Shown: in pieces, positions 34,265 through 42,239 of the stretch
Layout: every line of letters begins with the position of its first letter
How positions within the stretch are numbered: the stretch's first letter is position 1
The notes under the pieces: generated by a model
What the model saw: the letters and a program-made list of their open reading frames with translations, nothing else
Database searches by the model: none
Told to the model about the DNA's origin: nothing
Origin: Asaia bogorensis
GTDB lineage: Bacteria > Pseudomonadota > Alphaproteobacteria > Acetobacterales > Acetobacteraceae
DNA: 45,493 nt
Direction: 5' to 3'
NCBI GenBank assembly: GCA_945869965.1
Contig: CAMBRC010000030.1
Span: 1 to 45,493 of the forward strand
Position numbers and translations under genes: made by a program

Positions 34265-35196
34265 AGGGAGTCGGCGAGGTCCAGCGCGGTCTTGGCGAGC
34301 GCGATCTTGTCGTCCAGCGTGGTCATCAGGGTGGGGGCGAGGGTGATGCGCACCGACAGGCCCTGGGCTTCGGCGGCGTCCTGGGTGTCGATGATGTAGC
34401 CGTCGAGGAGGTCGGCGTAGCGCTGGGCGACGGCGGCGGCACTTGGGATAATGCCAAGCTCGGTCATCATCTTTGCCGTCGGGCCCTTGACCGCCTTGCC
34501 GCCGATGATGGGGGAGACGGCGACGACCGGGGCGGGGCAGGCGGCCAGGGCGGCGCGGATGCCAGGCAGCGCCAGGATCGGTTCGACCGAGATGAAGGGG
34601 TTCGACGGACAGATCACCACGGCGCGCAGGCGGGGGTTTTGCAGGGCGGCGAGGAAGTCGGGGTGCGGGGTGGCGGCTTCGGCGCCGACGAAGTGCAGCG
34701 ACCGGACCACCGGCTTGCACTGGCGGCCCACGAAGTAGTCTTGGAAGTCCAACATGCCTTCGTCGCTGTCCACGCGGGTGCGGACGGGATCGTTGCTCAT
34801 CGGCAGGATGCGCGCGGCGATGCCGAGGCGGCTGGTGATGTCCGCGGTGATGGCGGCCAGTGTGTCGCCGGCCTTCAGGCGCAGGGTGCGCTGCACGTGC
34901 AGGGCGAGGTCGCGGTCGCCGAGGCGGAACCAGGCGGGGCCACCCAACGCGCCGAGCGTCTCCATGAACGACCAGGTCTCATCGCGCCGTCCCCAGCCGA
35001 GGGTCTGGTTGTCGAGCCCGGCCAGCGCGTAGGTCAGGGTGTCGATGTCCGGTGAAATCGACAGGCCGAGATGTTCGAAATCGTCGCCGGTATTGGCCAC
35101 GATCAGCAGGTTTTCCGGCGCGACGACATGCGACAGGCCGAGCGCGAGCTTGGCGCCGCCAACGCCGCCGGACAGGGCGAGGACGAGGTCACGCAT
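34261..35196 (-). CDS. cofD: 2-phospho-L-lactate transferase CofD (FbiA)
   Basis: CofD transfers the phospho-acid moiety onto Fo to give F420-0 or its dehydro form. The 311-aa protein has the family signatures ALSGGVGGAKLALGL (8-22), IVANTGDDFEHLGLSISPD (32-50) and DTLTYALAGL, plus the conserved late motif VICPSNPFISVEPILALPG and VAVSPIIGGKAVKGPT. It overlaps cofE upstream by one base and cofC downstream by four, so translation of all three is coupled. Confidence 0.96.
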   Translation of the reverse strand: MRDLVLALSGGVGGAKLALGLSHVVAPENLLIVANTGDDFEHLGLSISPDIDTLTYALAGLDNQTLGWGRRDETWSFMETLGALGGPAWFRLGDRDLALHVQRTLRLKAGDTLAAITADITSRLGIAARILPMSNDPVRTRVDSDEGMLDFQDYFVGRQCKPVVRSLHFVGAEAATPHPDFLAALQNPRLRAVVICPSNPFISVEPILALPGIRAALAACPAPVVAVSPIIGGKAVKGPTAKMMTELGIIPSAAAVAQRYADLLDGYIIDTQDAAEAQGLSVRITLAPTLMTTLDDKIALAKTALDLADSL

Positions 35197-35963
35197 CAGC
35201 GGAACAGATCCTCTTGCGGCGGGCGCACCAACTGGCCGGCGCCCATGGCGGGTTGGCTCCAGCTCAGCCCGCGCACCAGCACCACCGGTTGCGCCTCGTC
35301 GCCCTGGCCCTGAATCAGCGAGGCCGCCGCGGCGATCTCGTCGGCAAAACCCGAGATACTGACTTCAAGAATGCGGCCGAACAGATCAGGATTGCCGCGC
35401 AGGTCGACCAGCGCCGGCAGGCCAGCCGCACCGATGGCGATGCCCGCGGTGCCGCGCCGCCAGGCCCGGCCGAAGCTGTCGGAGATGACGATGCCGAGCG
35501 GCCCACCGACCGAAGGCGCGAGGCGGGCACGCAGAGCCTCGGCGCTGGCGTCGGGGTCAAGCGGCAGCAGCAACACCCGCTCGGCACCATCCTGCGGCCC
35601 GACATTGGAGTGGTCCACGCCGGCATTGGCCATCACCCAGCCCCGCTTGTGCTCGACGATGATCAGGTTCGGCCGGGCGCGCACCACGCGGACCGACTGG
35701 TCCAGCACGACCTGGATCGCGCGCGGGTCCTTCTGCGTTGTGACGGCGAGTTCGATCGCCTCGGGCGAGGGCACGACATCGGCAACATCGATGATCCTGC
35801 CTTCGGCCTTCGAGACGATCTTCTGCGCCAGCACCAGCACATCGCCGGGCTGAAGCACCAGGCCGGCACGCGCCAACCCGGCTTCGATCAGCGCTGCCAG
35901 GTCGTCGCCCGGCTGCACCATCGGGATGCCCGGCAGGGCATGCAGGGCGAGCGACGTAGCCAT
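35196..35963 (-). CDS. cofE: Coenzyme F420-0:L-glutamate ligase CofE
   Basis: CofE adds gamma-linked glutamates to F420-0 using GTP. The 255-aa protein has LVLAQKIVSKAEGRIIDV (43-60), EHKRGWVMANAGVDHSNVG and VVISDSFGRAWRRG-like text (IVISDSFGRAWRRGTAGIAI), all typical of the ligase fold. It is the single-domain form: the C-terminal FMN-dependent reductase domain fused in mycobacterial FbiB is absent. It begins 3 bases after the fgd stop and runs into cofD. Confidence 0.95.
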   Translation of the reverse strand: MATSLALHALPGIPMVQPGDDLAALIEAGLARAGLVLQPGDVLVLAQKIVSKAEGRIIDVADVVPSPEAIELAVTTQKDPRAIQVVLDQSVRVVRARPNLIIVEHKRGWVMANAGVDHSNVGPQDGAERVLLLPLDPDASAEALRARLAPSVGGPLGIVISDSFGRAWRRGTAGIAIGAAGLPALVDLRGNPDLFGRILEVSISGFADEIAAAASLIQGQGDEAQPVVLVRGLSWSQPAMGAGQLVRPPQEDLFR

Positions 35964-35966
35964 CGG

Positions 35967-36971
35967 TCAGCCGAACTTTCGGCGCAGGAGCGGCAGGACG
36001 GTATCGCCGTACAGCTTGAGGAAGCGCGCCTGATCCGGCCCCGGGGCATGGAAGACCAGGTGGTTGAAGCCGAGGCCGACATACCAGCCGATCTTCTCGA
36101 CATGCTCCTCGGCGTCGTTGGACACGATCCAGCGCTTGGCAACGCGCTCCATCGGCAGGGAGTCGGCCAGGGCGGCCATCTTCACCGGGTCCTCCACCGT
36201 CATCTTCTCCTCGGGCGTCAGCGCCAGGGCGGCCCAATGGCGGGTATCTTCCAGGGCGCGCGCGCGGTCAGTGTCGAAGGAGACCTTCACCTCGATCATC
36301 CGGTCGTATTCGGGCTTGGCCTGGCCGGAGGCGGCGATGCCTTCCAGCACGTTCGGCAACAGGGTTTCGGTGTAGAGGTCGGCGGCCTTGCCGCTGGTGC
36401 AGATGAGGCCATCGCCGCCGCGGCCGGCATATTTGGCGATCATGGCGCCGGCGGCGGCGACATAGATCGGCACCATCTTCTCGGGCCGGTCATAGATGGT
36501 GGCGTTCTCGGTCTTGTAGAACTGGCCTTCGAAGCTCACCCGCTCCTCGCTCCACAGGCGGCGCATCAGGGTGACGGATTCGCGCAGGCGGGCGAAGCGC
36601 TCCTTGAAGTCGGGCCAGTGCATGCCGGTGGCGGGCACCTCGTTCAGCCCCTCGCCGGTGCCGATGCCGAGGATGACGCGCTCGGGGAACATGGCGCCCA
36701 GCGTGCCGAAAGCCTGGGCGACGACGGAGGGGTGGTAGCGAAAAGTGGGGGTGAGGACCGAGGTGCCCATGACGATGCGCTGGGTGCGGGCGCCGAGCGC
36801 GCCGAGCCAGGCCAGTGAGAAGATGGCGTGGCCGTCGATGTGCTTCCAGGGCTGGAAATGGTCGCTGATGAACACGGAGTCGAAGCCGCATTCCTCGGCC
36901 ATGATCGAGAAATCCAGCAACTTGCTGGGCGCGAATTGTTCGGCCGACGCCTTGTACCCGAGCTTGAGCAT
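35967..36971 (-). CDS. fgd: F420-dependent glucose-6-phosphate dehydrogenase (FGD)
   Basis: FGD oxidises glucose-6-phosphate to 6-phosphogluconolactone and reduces F420, feeding F420H2 to other LLM enzymes. The 334-aa protein is nearly the length of Mycobacterium FGD1 (336) and follows it closely. [14 protein letters not shown] opens both, and the active-site Asp37/His38 (SDHFQPW), Trp42, and Glu107 ([11 protein letters not shown]) correspond to FGD1 D39, H40, W44 and E109. [19 protein letters not shown] and [20 protein letters not shown] are also shared. ATG 36971 with an upstream GGGGAACGGA is chosen over an in-frame TTG. It leads the cofEDC operon and is divergent from another LLM gene. 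Confidence 0.9.
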   Translation of the reverse strand: MLKLGYKASAEQFAPSKLLDFSIMAEECGFDSVFISDHFQPWKHIDGHAIFSLAWLGALGARTQRIVMGTSVLTPTFRYHPSVVAQAFGTLGAMFPERVILGIGTGEGLNEVPATGMHWPDFKERFARLRESVTLMRRLWSEERVSFEGQFYKTENATIYDRPEKMVPIYVAAAGAMIAKYAGRGGDGLICTSGKAADLYTETLLPNVLEGIAASGQAKPEYDRMIEVKVSFDTDRARALEDTRHWAALALTPEEKMTVEDPVKMAALADSLPMERVAKRWIVSNDAEEHVEKIGWYVGLGFNHLVFHAPGPDQARFLKLYGDTVLPLLRRKFG

Positions 36972-36988
36972 GCTTCCGTTCCCCAATG

Positions 36989-37018
36989 GTCCGCCATCAC
37001 ATGTGGCCTATGGCGGAC
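36989..37018. promoter_or_regulatory. 9-bp inverted repeat in the fgd/LLM divergent promoter
   Basis: GTCCGCCAT (36989-36997) and ATGGCGGAC (37010-37018) form a perfect dyad with a 12-base spacer. It ends 17 bases before the fgd ATG and lies about 50-80 bases before the divergent LLM start. A TATAGA box at 37030-37035 is a possible -10 for the rightward gene. It probably is an operator for a dimeric regulator of F420 genes; the regulator is not in the window. Confidence 0.55.
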
Positions 37019-37070
37019 TTCGTCCAGTCTATAGAGTCGCTCCGATCGAACAACCATGGGGGACACGGCG

Positions 37071-37958
37071 ATGAAACTGGGTGTGGCATTTTCGGCAACG
37101 GATCTCGGGGCCGAGCCCGGCGTGCTGCGCGATTTCGCGCTGCTGGCCGAGGAGATCGGCTATCACGACCTGATGCTGCCAGACCACGTGCTGGGGGTGA
37201 ACGTGGCCAGCAGGCCGGATTGGGGCAGCCGCAACACCTCGGCGGATGCGTTTCATGACCCGTTCGTGGCCTTCGGCTTCCTGGCCGGGGTGTGCCAAAA
37301 AATCTATTTCTCCACCCAGGTGCTGATCCTGGCCCAGCGCCAGGCGACGTTGGTGGCCAAGCAGGCAGCGGACCTGGATGTGTTGTCCGGCGCGCGGTTT
37401 CGCCTCGGCATCGGCGTCGGCTGGAATCCTGTGGAGTTCGTCGGACTGAACGAGAACTTCCACAATCGCGGCAAACGCTCCGAGGAGCAGATCGAGGTCA
37501 TGCAGGCGCTGTGGGCCGAGCCGCATGTGAATTTCAAGGGGAAGTGGCACACCATCGACGATGCCGGCATCAATCCGCGCCCGGCGTCGGGGAAAATCCC
37601 GGTGTGGTTCGGCGGGCATATGGATGTGACGTTGCAGCGCATTGCCCGGCTCGGCGATGGCTGGATGATGAACTTCTATCCGCCCGGAGATGTGGCGGTG
37701 GCCGAGTTCGACAAGCTGAAACGCCTAGCCGATGCCGCCGGACGCAAGGTCGGGCTGGAGGTCTGGACCTCGATGGGCGAGGGGGCCGAGGCCGATTGGC
37801 GGCGCGAGGTGCAGTTCTGGAAACAGGCCGGGGTGCAGCGGGTGACGCTGAACACCACCTTCAACCGCAACCACCACAAGCGCATCGCCGGGCGCAGCTA
37901 TGCGGACCACACGGCCGCGATCCGGCGCTGGCACGCGGCGGTGGCCGACATCGCCTGA
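37071..37958 (+). CDS. LLM class F420-dependent oxidoreductase (TIGR03619-like)
   Basis: The 295-aa luciferase-like protein starts at ATG 37071 (GGGGGA 7 bases upstream; an in-frame ATG at 37056 precedes that site). Conserved stretches include MKLGVAFSATDLGAEPG, YHDLMLPDHVLGVNVA, LSGARFRLGIGVGWNPVEF (about 107-125) and IPVWFGGHMDVTLQRIARLG. It is divergent from the fgd-cofEDC operon and shares its promoter region with the inverted repeat, suggesting co-regulation with F420 supply. The substrate is unknown. Confidence 0.9.
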   Translation: MKLGVAFSATDLGAEPGVLRDFALLAEEIGYHDLMLPDHVLGVNVASRPDWGSRNTSADAFHDPFVAFGFLAGVCQKIYFSTQVLILAQRQATLVAKQAADLDVLSGARFRLGIGVGWNPVEFVGLNENFHNRGKRSEEQIEVMQALWAEPHVNFKGKWHTIDDAGINPRPASGKIPVWFGGHMDVTLQRIARLGDGWMMNFYPPGDVAVAEFDKLKRLADAAGRKVGLEVWTSMGEGAEADWRREVQFWKQAGVQRVTLNTTFNRNHHKRIAGRSYADHTAAIRRWHAAVADIA

Positions 37959-38049
37959 CTCGGTTTCGACTCTGTTACACGATTGCGCGTGCCGGGTTGG
38001 AAACACCGGTCCGCCCTGCCATATCGCATCGTTGGCGCGGGAGTGACGG

Positions 38050-38670
38050 ATGGTCGAGGCGTTGCAGGAATGGCTGGCGGCAGCGAGCGGTTGGGCGCCG
38101 CTTGTGGTGTTCGTGATCACCTTCCCGGAGTCGCTGCCGGGCATCAGCCTGCTGGTGCCATCGACCGTGCTGTTGCTGGCCACCGGGGCGCTGATGGGCG
38201 CGGGCACTTTGGAGCCGGTACCGGTGGTTACCGCGGCGATCGCGGGGGCCATTGCCGGCGACGCCGTCGGGTTCTGGTTGTCGCGCGCCTATGGCACTCG
38301 GCTTGTGCGGCGGATCCTGCCGCGCAGCCAGCGCCGCGGCTATGCCCGCACGCTGGTGTTGTTCCGGCGCTTCGGCTGGGCTGCGGTGTTCTTCGGGCGG
38401 TTCCTGGGGCCGGCCCGCGCGGTGGCGCCCTTGATCGCCGGGGTGGCGCGAATGCGCGAGCGGCATTTCCAGTTGGCCAATATCGCCTCGGCGATCATCT
38501 GGGCGCCGTTGATCCTGTTTCCCGGCTATGCCGCGGCGCGCGGCGTGGACGAGGCGGGGCTCACCCAGAATCAGGTGATGGGAGGGCTGGTCGCGGTGGG
38601 GGTGGCGATGATTGGTTGGCATCTGGTGCGCCGGTGGCGGGTGGCGAGGAAGGCAAGAACTTCTTTTTAA
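38050..38670 (+). CDS. DedA family membrane protein
   Basis: The 206-aa polytopic protein has the DedA/SNARE-associated pattern: FPESLPGISLLVPSTVLLLA with acidic Glu at about 27, AIAGAIAGDAVGFWLSRAYG, and FFGRFLGPARAVAPLIAGVA with the conserved FxGRFxPxxR core. DedA proteins are undecaprenyl-phosphate or phospholipid flippase-like carriers linked to membrane homeostasis. GGGAG precedes the start by 7 bases. The last codons (RTSF and TAA) lie in the left hairpin of repeat copy D, so the element defines the C-terminus. Confidence 0.92.
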   Translation: MVEALQEWLAAASGWAPLVVFVITFPESLPGISLLVPSTVLLLATGALMGAGTLEPVPVVTAAIAGAIAGDAVGFWLSRAYGTRLVRRILPRSQRRGYARTLVLFRRFGWAAVFFGRFLGPARAVAPLIAGVARMRERHFQLANIASAIIWAPLILFPGYAAARGVDEAGLTQNQVMGGLVAVGVAMIGWHLVRRWRVARKARTSF

Positions 38671-38768
38671 AAAAGAAGCAAAAACTTTCATACATTTGGC
38701 CCGCGCTCTACGATTGGGCTCGGTGCCAATGAACAAAAGTTTTTTGGTTCTTTTTTCCAAAAAAGAAC
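38660..38768. repeat. Hairpin repeat, copy D (complete)
   Basis: The left hairpin CTTCTTTTT/AAAAAAGAAG spans 38660-38678. The middle pairs CAAAAACTTT with AAAAGTTTTTTG and inside it CATTTGGC with GCCAATG, unlike the sequence of B or C but again complementary. The right hairpin is at 38747-38768 (loop CC instead of TC). It lies between convergent dedA and mlaA-like genes and supplies the dedA stop codon. Confidence 0.87.
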
Positions 38769-38798
38769 TGCTTTCTTTCTTGTCTTTTTGCGCAATTC

Positions 38799-39473
38799 TC
38801 AATCCTCCTGCGCCAGCACCTCGCCATCACTGGCGCATGCCCCGGCACGGCGTTGGCGATACAGGCTACGATAGGTGGCATAGCTATCCAGCGCCTGTGC
38901 GTCGGCGTGCAGCGAGCCGGGATGCAACGCTGCGTATTCCACCCAGGATGCACCCAGGCTCAATCCCAGCATGACGTCGCTCCCAACTGCCTGGGACAGC
39001 ATCAGGCTGCTGGCCACCAGGCCACCGGCATCGCGCAGGGTGGAGGGGCCGAGCAGCGGCAGCACCAGGTATGGTCCGCTGGGAACACCCCACCGGCACA
39101 GCGCGTCGGCCACGCCCATGCGCACCGGGGGATACCCCATCGCGCTGGCGGCATCGCGCACGCCGCCATAGCCCAGCGTGGTGTTGATGCCGAAGCGGGC
39201 CGCCGCCTGGGCCGCCAGCGTGACGTCGCCTGCCAGCAATGCGCTGGCCGCGGTGACCGGCTCGCCGAGATTGGCCAGCGCATTGGCCACGCCATCGCGC
39301 ATTGTGGCCGGCGTCCAGGCGACATAGGCCTGTGCCATGGGCCCGAGCACATGGCGCTGCGCCAGCATGTTGAAGCCATGCACGTGCCGGTTCACCGGCT
39401 CCAACGGATCGCCAGCGGCCAATGCCGGGCTGGCCGCCAGGGTGAGCCCGAACGCGACCGCCAGGCGGATCAT
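38799..39473 (-). CDS. MlaA/VacJ family protein (no lipobox)
   Basis: The 224-aa protein has the MlaA signatures DPLEPVNRHVHGFNMLAQRH near residue 22, the hydrophobic GLGxPxxxA-like ANLGEPVTAASALLAGD, FGINTTLGYGGVRDAASAMG and GPYLVLPLLGPSTLRDAGG. MlaA removes misplaced phospholipids from the outer leaflet of the outer membrane. Usual MlaA proteins are lipoproteins; here the signal peptide ends SPALAAGD without a Cys, so signal peptidase I cleavage is expected. No mlaBCDEF genes are nearby. Its ATG overlaps the stop of the LLM gene upstream (ATGA). Confidence 0.88.
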   Translation of the reverse strand: MIRLAVAFGLTLAASPALAAGDPLEPVNRHVHGFNMLAQRHVLGPMAQAYVAWTPATMRDGVANALANLGEPVTAASALLAGDVTLAAQAAARFGINTTLGYGGVRDAASAMGYPPVRMGVADALCRWGVPSGPYLVLPLLGPSTLRDAGGLVASSLMLSQAVGSDVMLGLSLGASWVEYAALHPGSLHADAQALDSYATYRSLYRQRRAGACASDGEVLAQED

Positions 39474-40330
39474 GTATCGGCCAGGGCGGCGATCATGGCG
39501 TCGCGGTGCGCCCAGTCGCCTTCGGCGTGCACGGGTTGCAGGCAGACATGGGTGGCGCCGGCGGTGAAATGGGCGCGCAGGCCGGCTTTCACTTCGTCGA
39601 TGGTGCCGGAGATGACCATGGCATCGATGAAGCGGTCATTGCCGCCGTTTTCCAACTCGACCTCGGTGAAGCCGAGGCGGAGCCAGTTGTTGCGGTAATT
39701 TGGCAGCGTCATGTAGCGGGAAAGCTCGGCGCGGCCGAGGGCGCGGGCGCGGGCGCGGTCGGGCTCGATGCAGACTTTCTGTTCGACGGCGAGGTGTTGG
39801 CCGGGCTTTCGAACTGCGGCGGCCTGGGCGGTATGTTCAGGGGTGACGTTGTAGGGCAGGGCGCCCATGGTGCGTTGGGCGGTGATTTTGAGCATCAACG
39901 GGCCGAGGGCGGCGATCATGACGGGCCATTCGGTGGCGCCGGCTTCCTCGCCCTGGAGTGCGTCGAGATAGGCGCGCATGGCGGGCAGGGGCTTTTCGTA
40001 GTGGTGGCCGCGCAGGCCCTCGACCGCCGGCTTGTGGCTGACGCCGAGGCCGAGGATGAAGCGGTCGCCGTAGAGCTGGTTCAGCGTCATCATGCCGCGG
40101 CGCGAGGCCAGGGCGTCGCGGGCGTAGATATTGGCGATCGAGCTGCCGACGATCAGGTGCTTGCTGGCGCCGAGCAGGAAGCCGGCGAGCGAGAGCGATT
40201 CGTAGCCGCGCGATTCCGGGTACCAGAAGGCGCTGTAGCCGTGGCCCTCGATGTGCGTCATGAGGGCGGCGAGTTGCGGGCCGTCGAGACGGTCGGTGGG
40301 ATACCAGACTCCGAGTCTACCGAGTTTCGT
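39470..40330 (-). CDS. LLM class F420-dependent oxidoreductase (TIGR03620-like), apparent ACG start
   Basis: The family text is GYSAFWYPESRGYESLSLAG, LIVGSSIANIYARDALASRR, YGDRFILGLGVSHKPAVEG and VCLQPVHAEGDWAHRD. The first ATG (40261) would begin inside the barrel. Homologous sequence continues upstream in frame for 23 codons (KLGRLGVWYPTDRLDGPQL), back to ACG 40330, where the family normally has Met; a stop lies four codons further up. So the start codon appears mutated to ACG, or translation starts at 40261 without the first beta strand. It is coupled to the MlaA gene downstream. Confidence 0.85.
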   Translation of the reverse strand, partial: TKLGRLGVWYPTDRLDGPQLAALMTHIEGHGYSAFWYPESRGYESLSLAGFLLGASKHLIVGSSIANIYARDALASRRGMMTLNQLYGDRFILGLGVSHKPAVEGLRGHHYEKPLPAMRAYLDALQGEEAGATEWPVMIAALGPLMLKITAQRTMGALPYNVTPEHTAQAAAVRKPGQHLAVEQKVCIEPDRARARALGRAELSRYMTLPNYRNNWLRLGFTEVELENGGNDRFIDAMVISGTIDEVKAGLRAHFTAGATHVCLQPVHAEGDWAHRDAMIAALADT

Positions 40331-40367
40331 GGCTATACTTCATCCAATTGAGGGGATCGCGGGGGCG

Positions 40368-42239
40368 ATGATCGTCGGACTTGCCGGCCATGTCAACCAT
40401 GGCAAGACTTCGTTGATCCGTGCGCTGACCGGGGTGGATACCGACCGCCTGCCGGAGGAGCGGGCGCGCGGCATGACGATCGATCTCGGCTTTGCCTATG
40501 CCGCGCGGCCGGATGGGCGGCCAGGGGGACGTGTCGTGGGGTTTGTCGATGTGCCCGGGCATGAGCGGTTCCTGGGTAACATGCTGGCCGGGGTGCTGGC
40601 GATGGACCGGGTGTTGCTGGTGGTGGCCGCCGATGACGGGGTGATGCCGCAGACGGTCGAGCATCTGGAGGTGCTGCGGCTGGTCGGCGTGCCGGGGTTG
40701 GGGATTGCGCTGACCAAGATTGACCGGGTGTCGGGCGAGCGGGCGGCGGCGGTGGCGGCCGAGGTGACGGCGCTGACGGCGCGGGCGGGGTATGCGGCGC
40801 CGGTGCACCTGGTTTCGAGCGTGACCGGGCAGGGTGTGGAGGCATTGTGGCGGTGGATCGATGCCTTGCCGGTGGTGGGGCCAACCTTGGCGCGCGCTGC
40901 CGAGGGCGGGTTTCGGTTGTCGATCGATCGGAGTTTCGTGCTGCCGGGGATCGGGACAGTGGTGACCGGGACAGTGGCCGCGGGGGAGATTCGGGCGGGG
41001 GATGGGGTGACGGTGTCGCCGGCGCGGCTGGCGGCCCGGGTGCGCAGCTTGCGGGTGCAGGATCGGGCGGCGGAGCGGGCGGGGGTGGGGGACCGGTGTG
41101 CGTTGGCGTTGTCGGGGCCGCGGGTGGAGCGGGCGCGGCTGCGGCGGGGGGATTGGCTGGTGGCGCCGCACCTGCATGCGCCGAGCGAGGTGATCGATGT
41201 GCGGATCCGGCTGGCGGAGGACGGACGGCTGCGGCATGGCGGGGCGGTGCATGTGCATCATGGGGCGGCGTCGTACCCGGCACGGCTGAGGGTTTGGGAC
41301 GAGGGGGAGGGGTTTGTCAGGTTGCAGTTGGCACGGGCGGCGGCGGTGCTGCACGGCGACCGGTTGGTGTTGCGGGATGATGGCACCGGGCGGGTTATGG
41401 CGGGGGGGCATGTGGTGGACCCGTTTCCGCCGGTGCGGCGGCGGAGCCGGGCGGTTCGGGTGAGTGAGCTTTCGGCGTTGGCGGTGGCGGATCCGCATTG
41501 GGCGTTGGCGGCGGTGATGGAGCACCATGGCTGGGTGGATGTTGCCGGGTTTGCGTTGGCGCGGAACCACGATCCGAAGCTGTTGGAAGCGGGCTTGGCG
41601 GCGACCCTGGTGGGGCGGCGGATCGCGGTGTCGGCTGCGACGCGGGTGGCGGTGCGGGAGCGGGTGTGTGCGGCACTTGGGCGGTATCATTCCGAGCACG
41701 CCGACGAGTTGGGGCCGGCGCGGGCGTTGTTGTTGTCGGCGGCGGGGACGGAGCCGGTGATTGCCGAGGCGATGCTTTCGGAACTGCTGGCCGAGGGCGT
41801 GGTGGTGGCGCAAGGGTTGGTGCTGCGGCTGGCGGAGCATACGCCGCAGTTGGCGGTGGCGGATTTGGCGGCGTGGCCGCGGGTTTCGGGGTTGTTGGAG
41901 GCAGGCGGGTTGCGGTCGGTGCGGGTGCGCGAGGTGGCCGAGGCGCTGGCGGTGGAGCCGGAGGTGGCGGAGGCGTTGCTGGTGCGGTTCGAGCGGTTCG
42001 GGCGGGTGCTGCGGGTGGCACCGAACCGGTTTTTCTTGCCGGGGACGGTGACGGCACTGGCGACGGCGGCGGTGGCGCTGGCGGCGGACGGGTTCACGGC
42101 GGCCGAGTTCAACCGGCATACTGGGATCGGGCGGAATGTCGCGATCGAGGTGTTGGAGTTTCTCGACGGGATCGGGGTGACGCGGCGGACCGGGGAACTC
42201 CGCCATGTCATTCGGGACATGGCGGAGGTTCTCGGTTAG
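40368..42239 (+). CDS. selB: Selenocysteine-specific elongation factor SelB
   Basis: SelB delivers selenocysteyl-tRNA to the ribosome at UGA codons followed by a SECIS hairpin. The 623-aa protein starts [20 protein letters not shown] with the G1 motif GHVNHGKT (7-14), switch I region [12 protein letters not shown]3 DVPGHE (61-66) and the SelB-type TKID (116-119). The C-terminal half contains winged helices, the last one [20 protein letters not shown] with [20 protein letters not shown], which binds SECIS RNA. No selA, selD or tRNA-Sec is in the window. It is convergent with a UGA-containing selenoprotein gene; the two stop codons overlap by 3 bases. Confidence 0.96.
   Translation: MIVGLAGHVNHGKTSLIRALTGVDTDRLPEERARGMTIDLGFAYAARPDGRPGGRVVGFVDVPGHERFLGNMLAGVLAMDRVLLVVAADDGVMPQTVEHLEVLRLVGVPGLGIALTKIDRVSGERAAAVAAEVTALTARAGYAAPVHLVSSVTGQGVEALWRWIDALPVVGPTLARAAEGGFRLSIDRSFVLPGIGTVVTGTVAAGEIRAGDGVTVSPARLAARVRSLRVQDRAAERAGVGDRCALALSGPRVERARLRRGDWLVAPHLHAPSEVIDVRIRLAEDGRLRHGGAVHVHHGAASYPARLRVWDEGEGFVRLQLARAAAVLHGDRLVLRDDGTGRVMAGGHVVDPFPPVRRRSRAVRVSELSALAVADPHWALAAVMEHHGWVDVAGFALARNHDPKLLEAGLAATLVGRRIAVSAATRVAVRERVCAALGRYHSEHADELGPARALLLSAAGTEPVIAEAMLSELLAEGVVVAQGLVLRLAEHTPQLAVADLAAWPRVSGLLEAGGLRSVRVREVAEALAVEPEVAEALLVRFERFGRVLRVAPNRFFLPGTVTALATAAVALAADGFTAAEFNRHTGIGRNVAIEVLEFLDGIGVTRRTGELRHVIRDMAEVLG

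Noticed and set aside
35052-36818. 588-codon open frame antisense to cofE and fgd
   Set aside because: No motif, and both covered genes are strongly identified.
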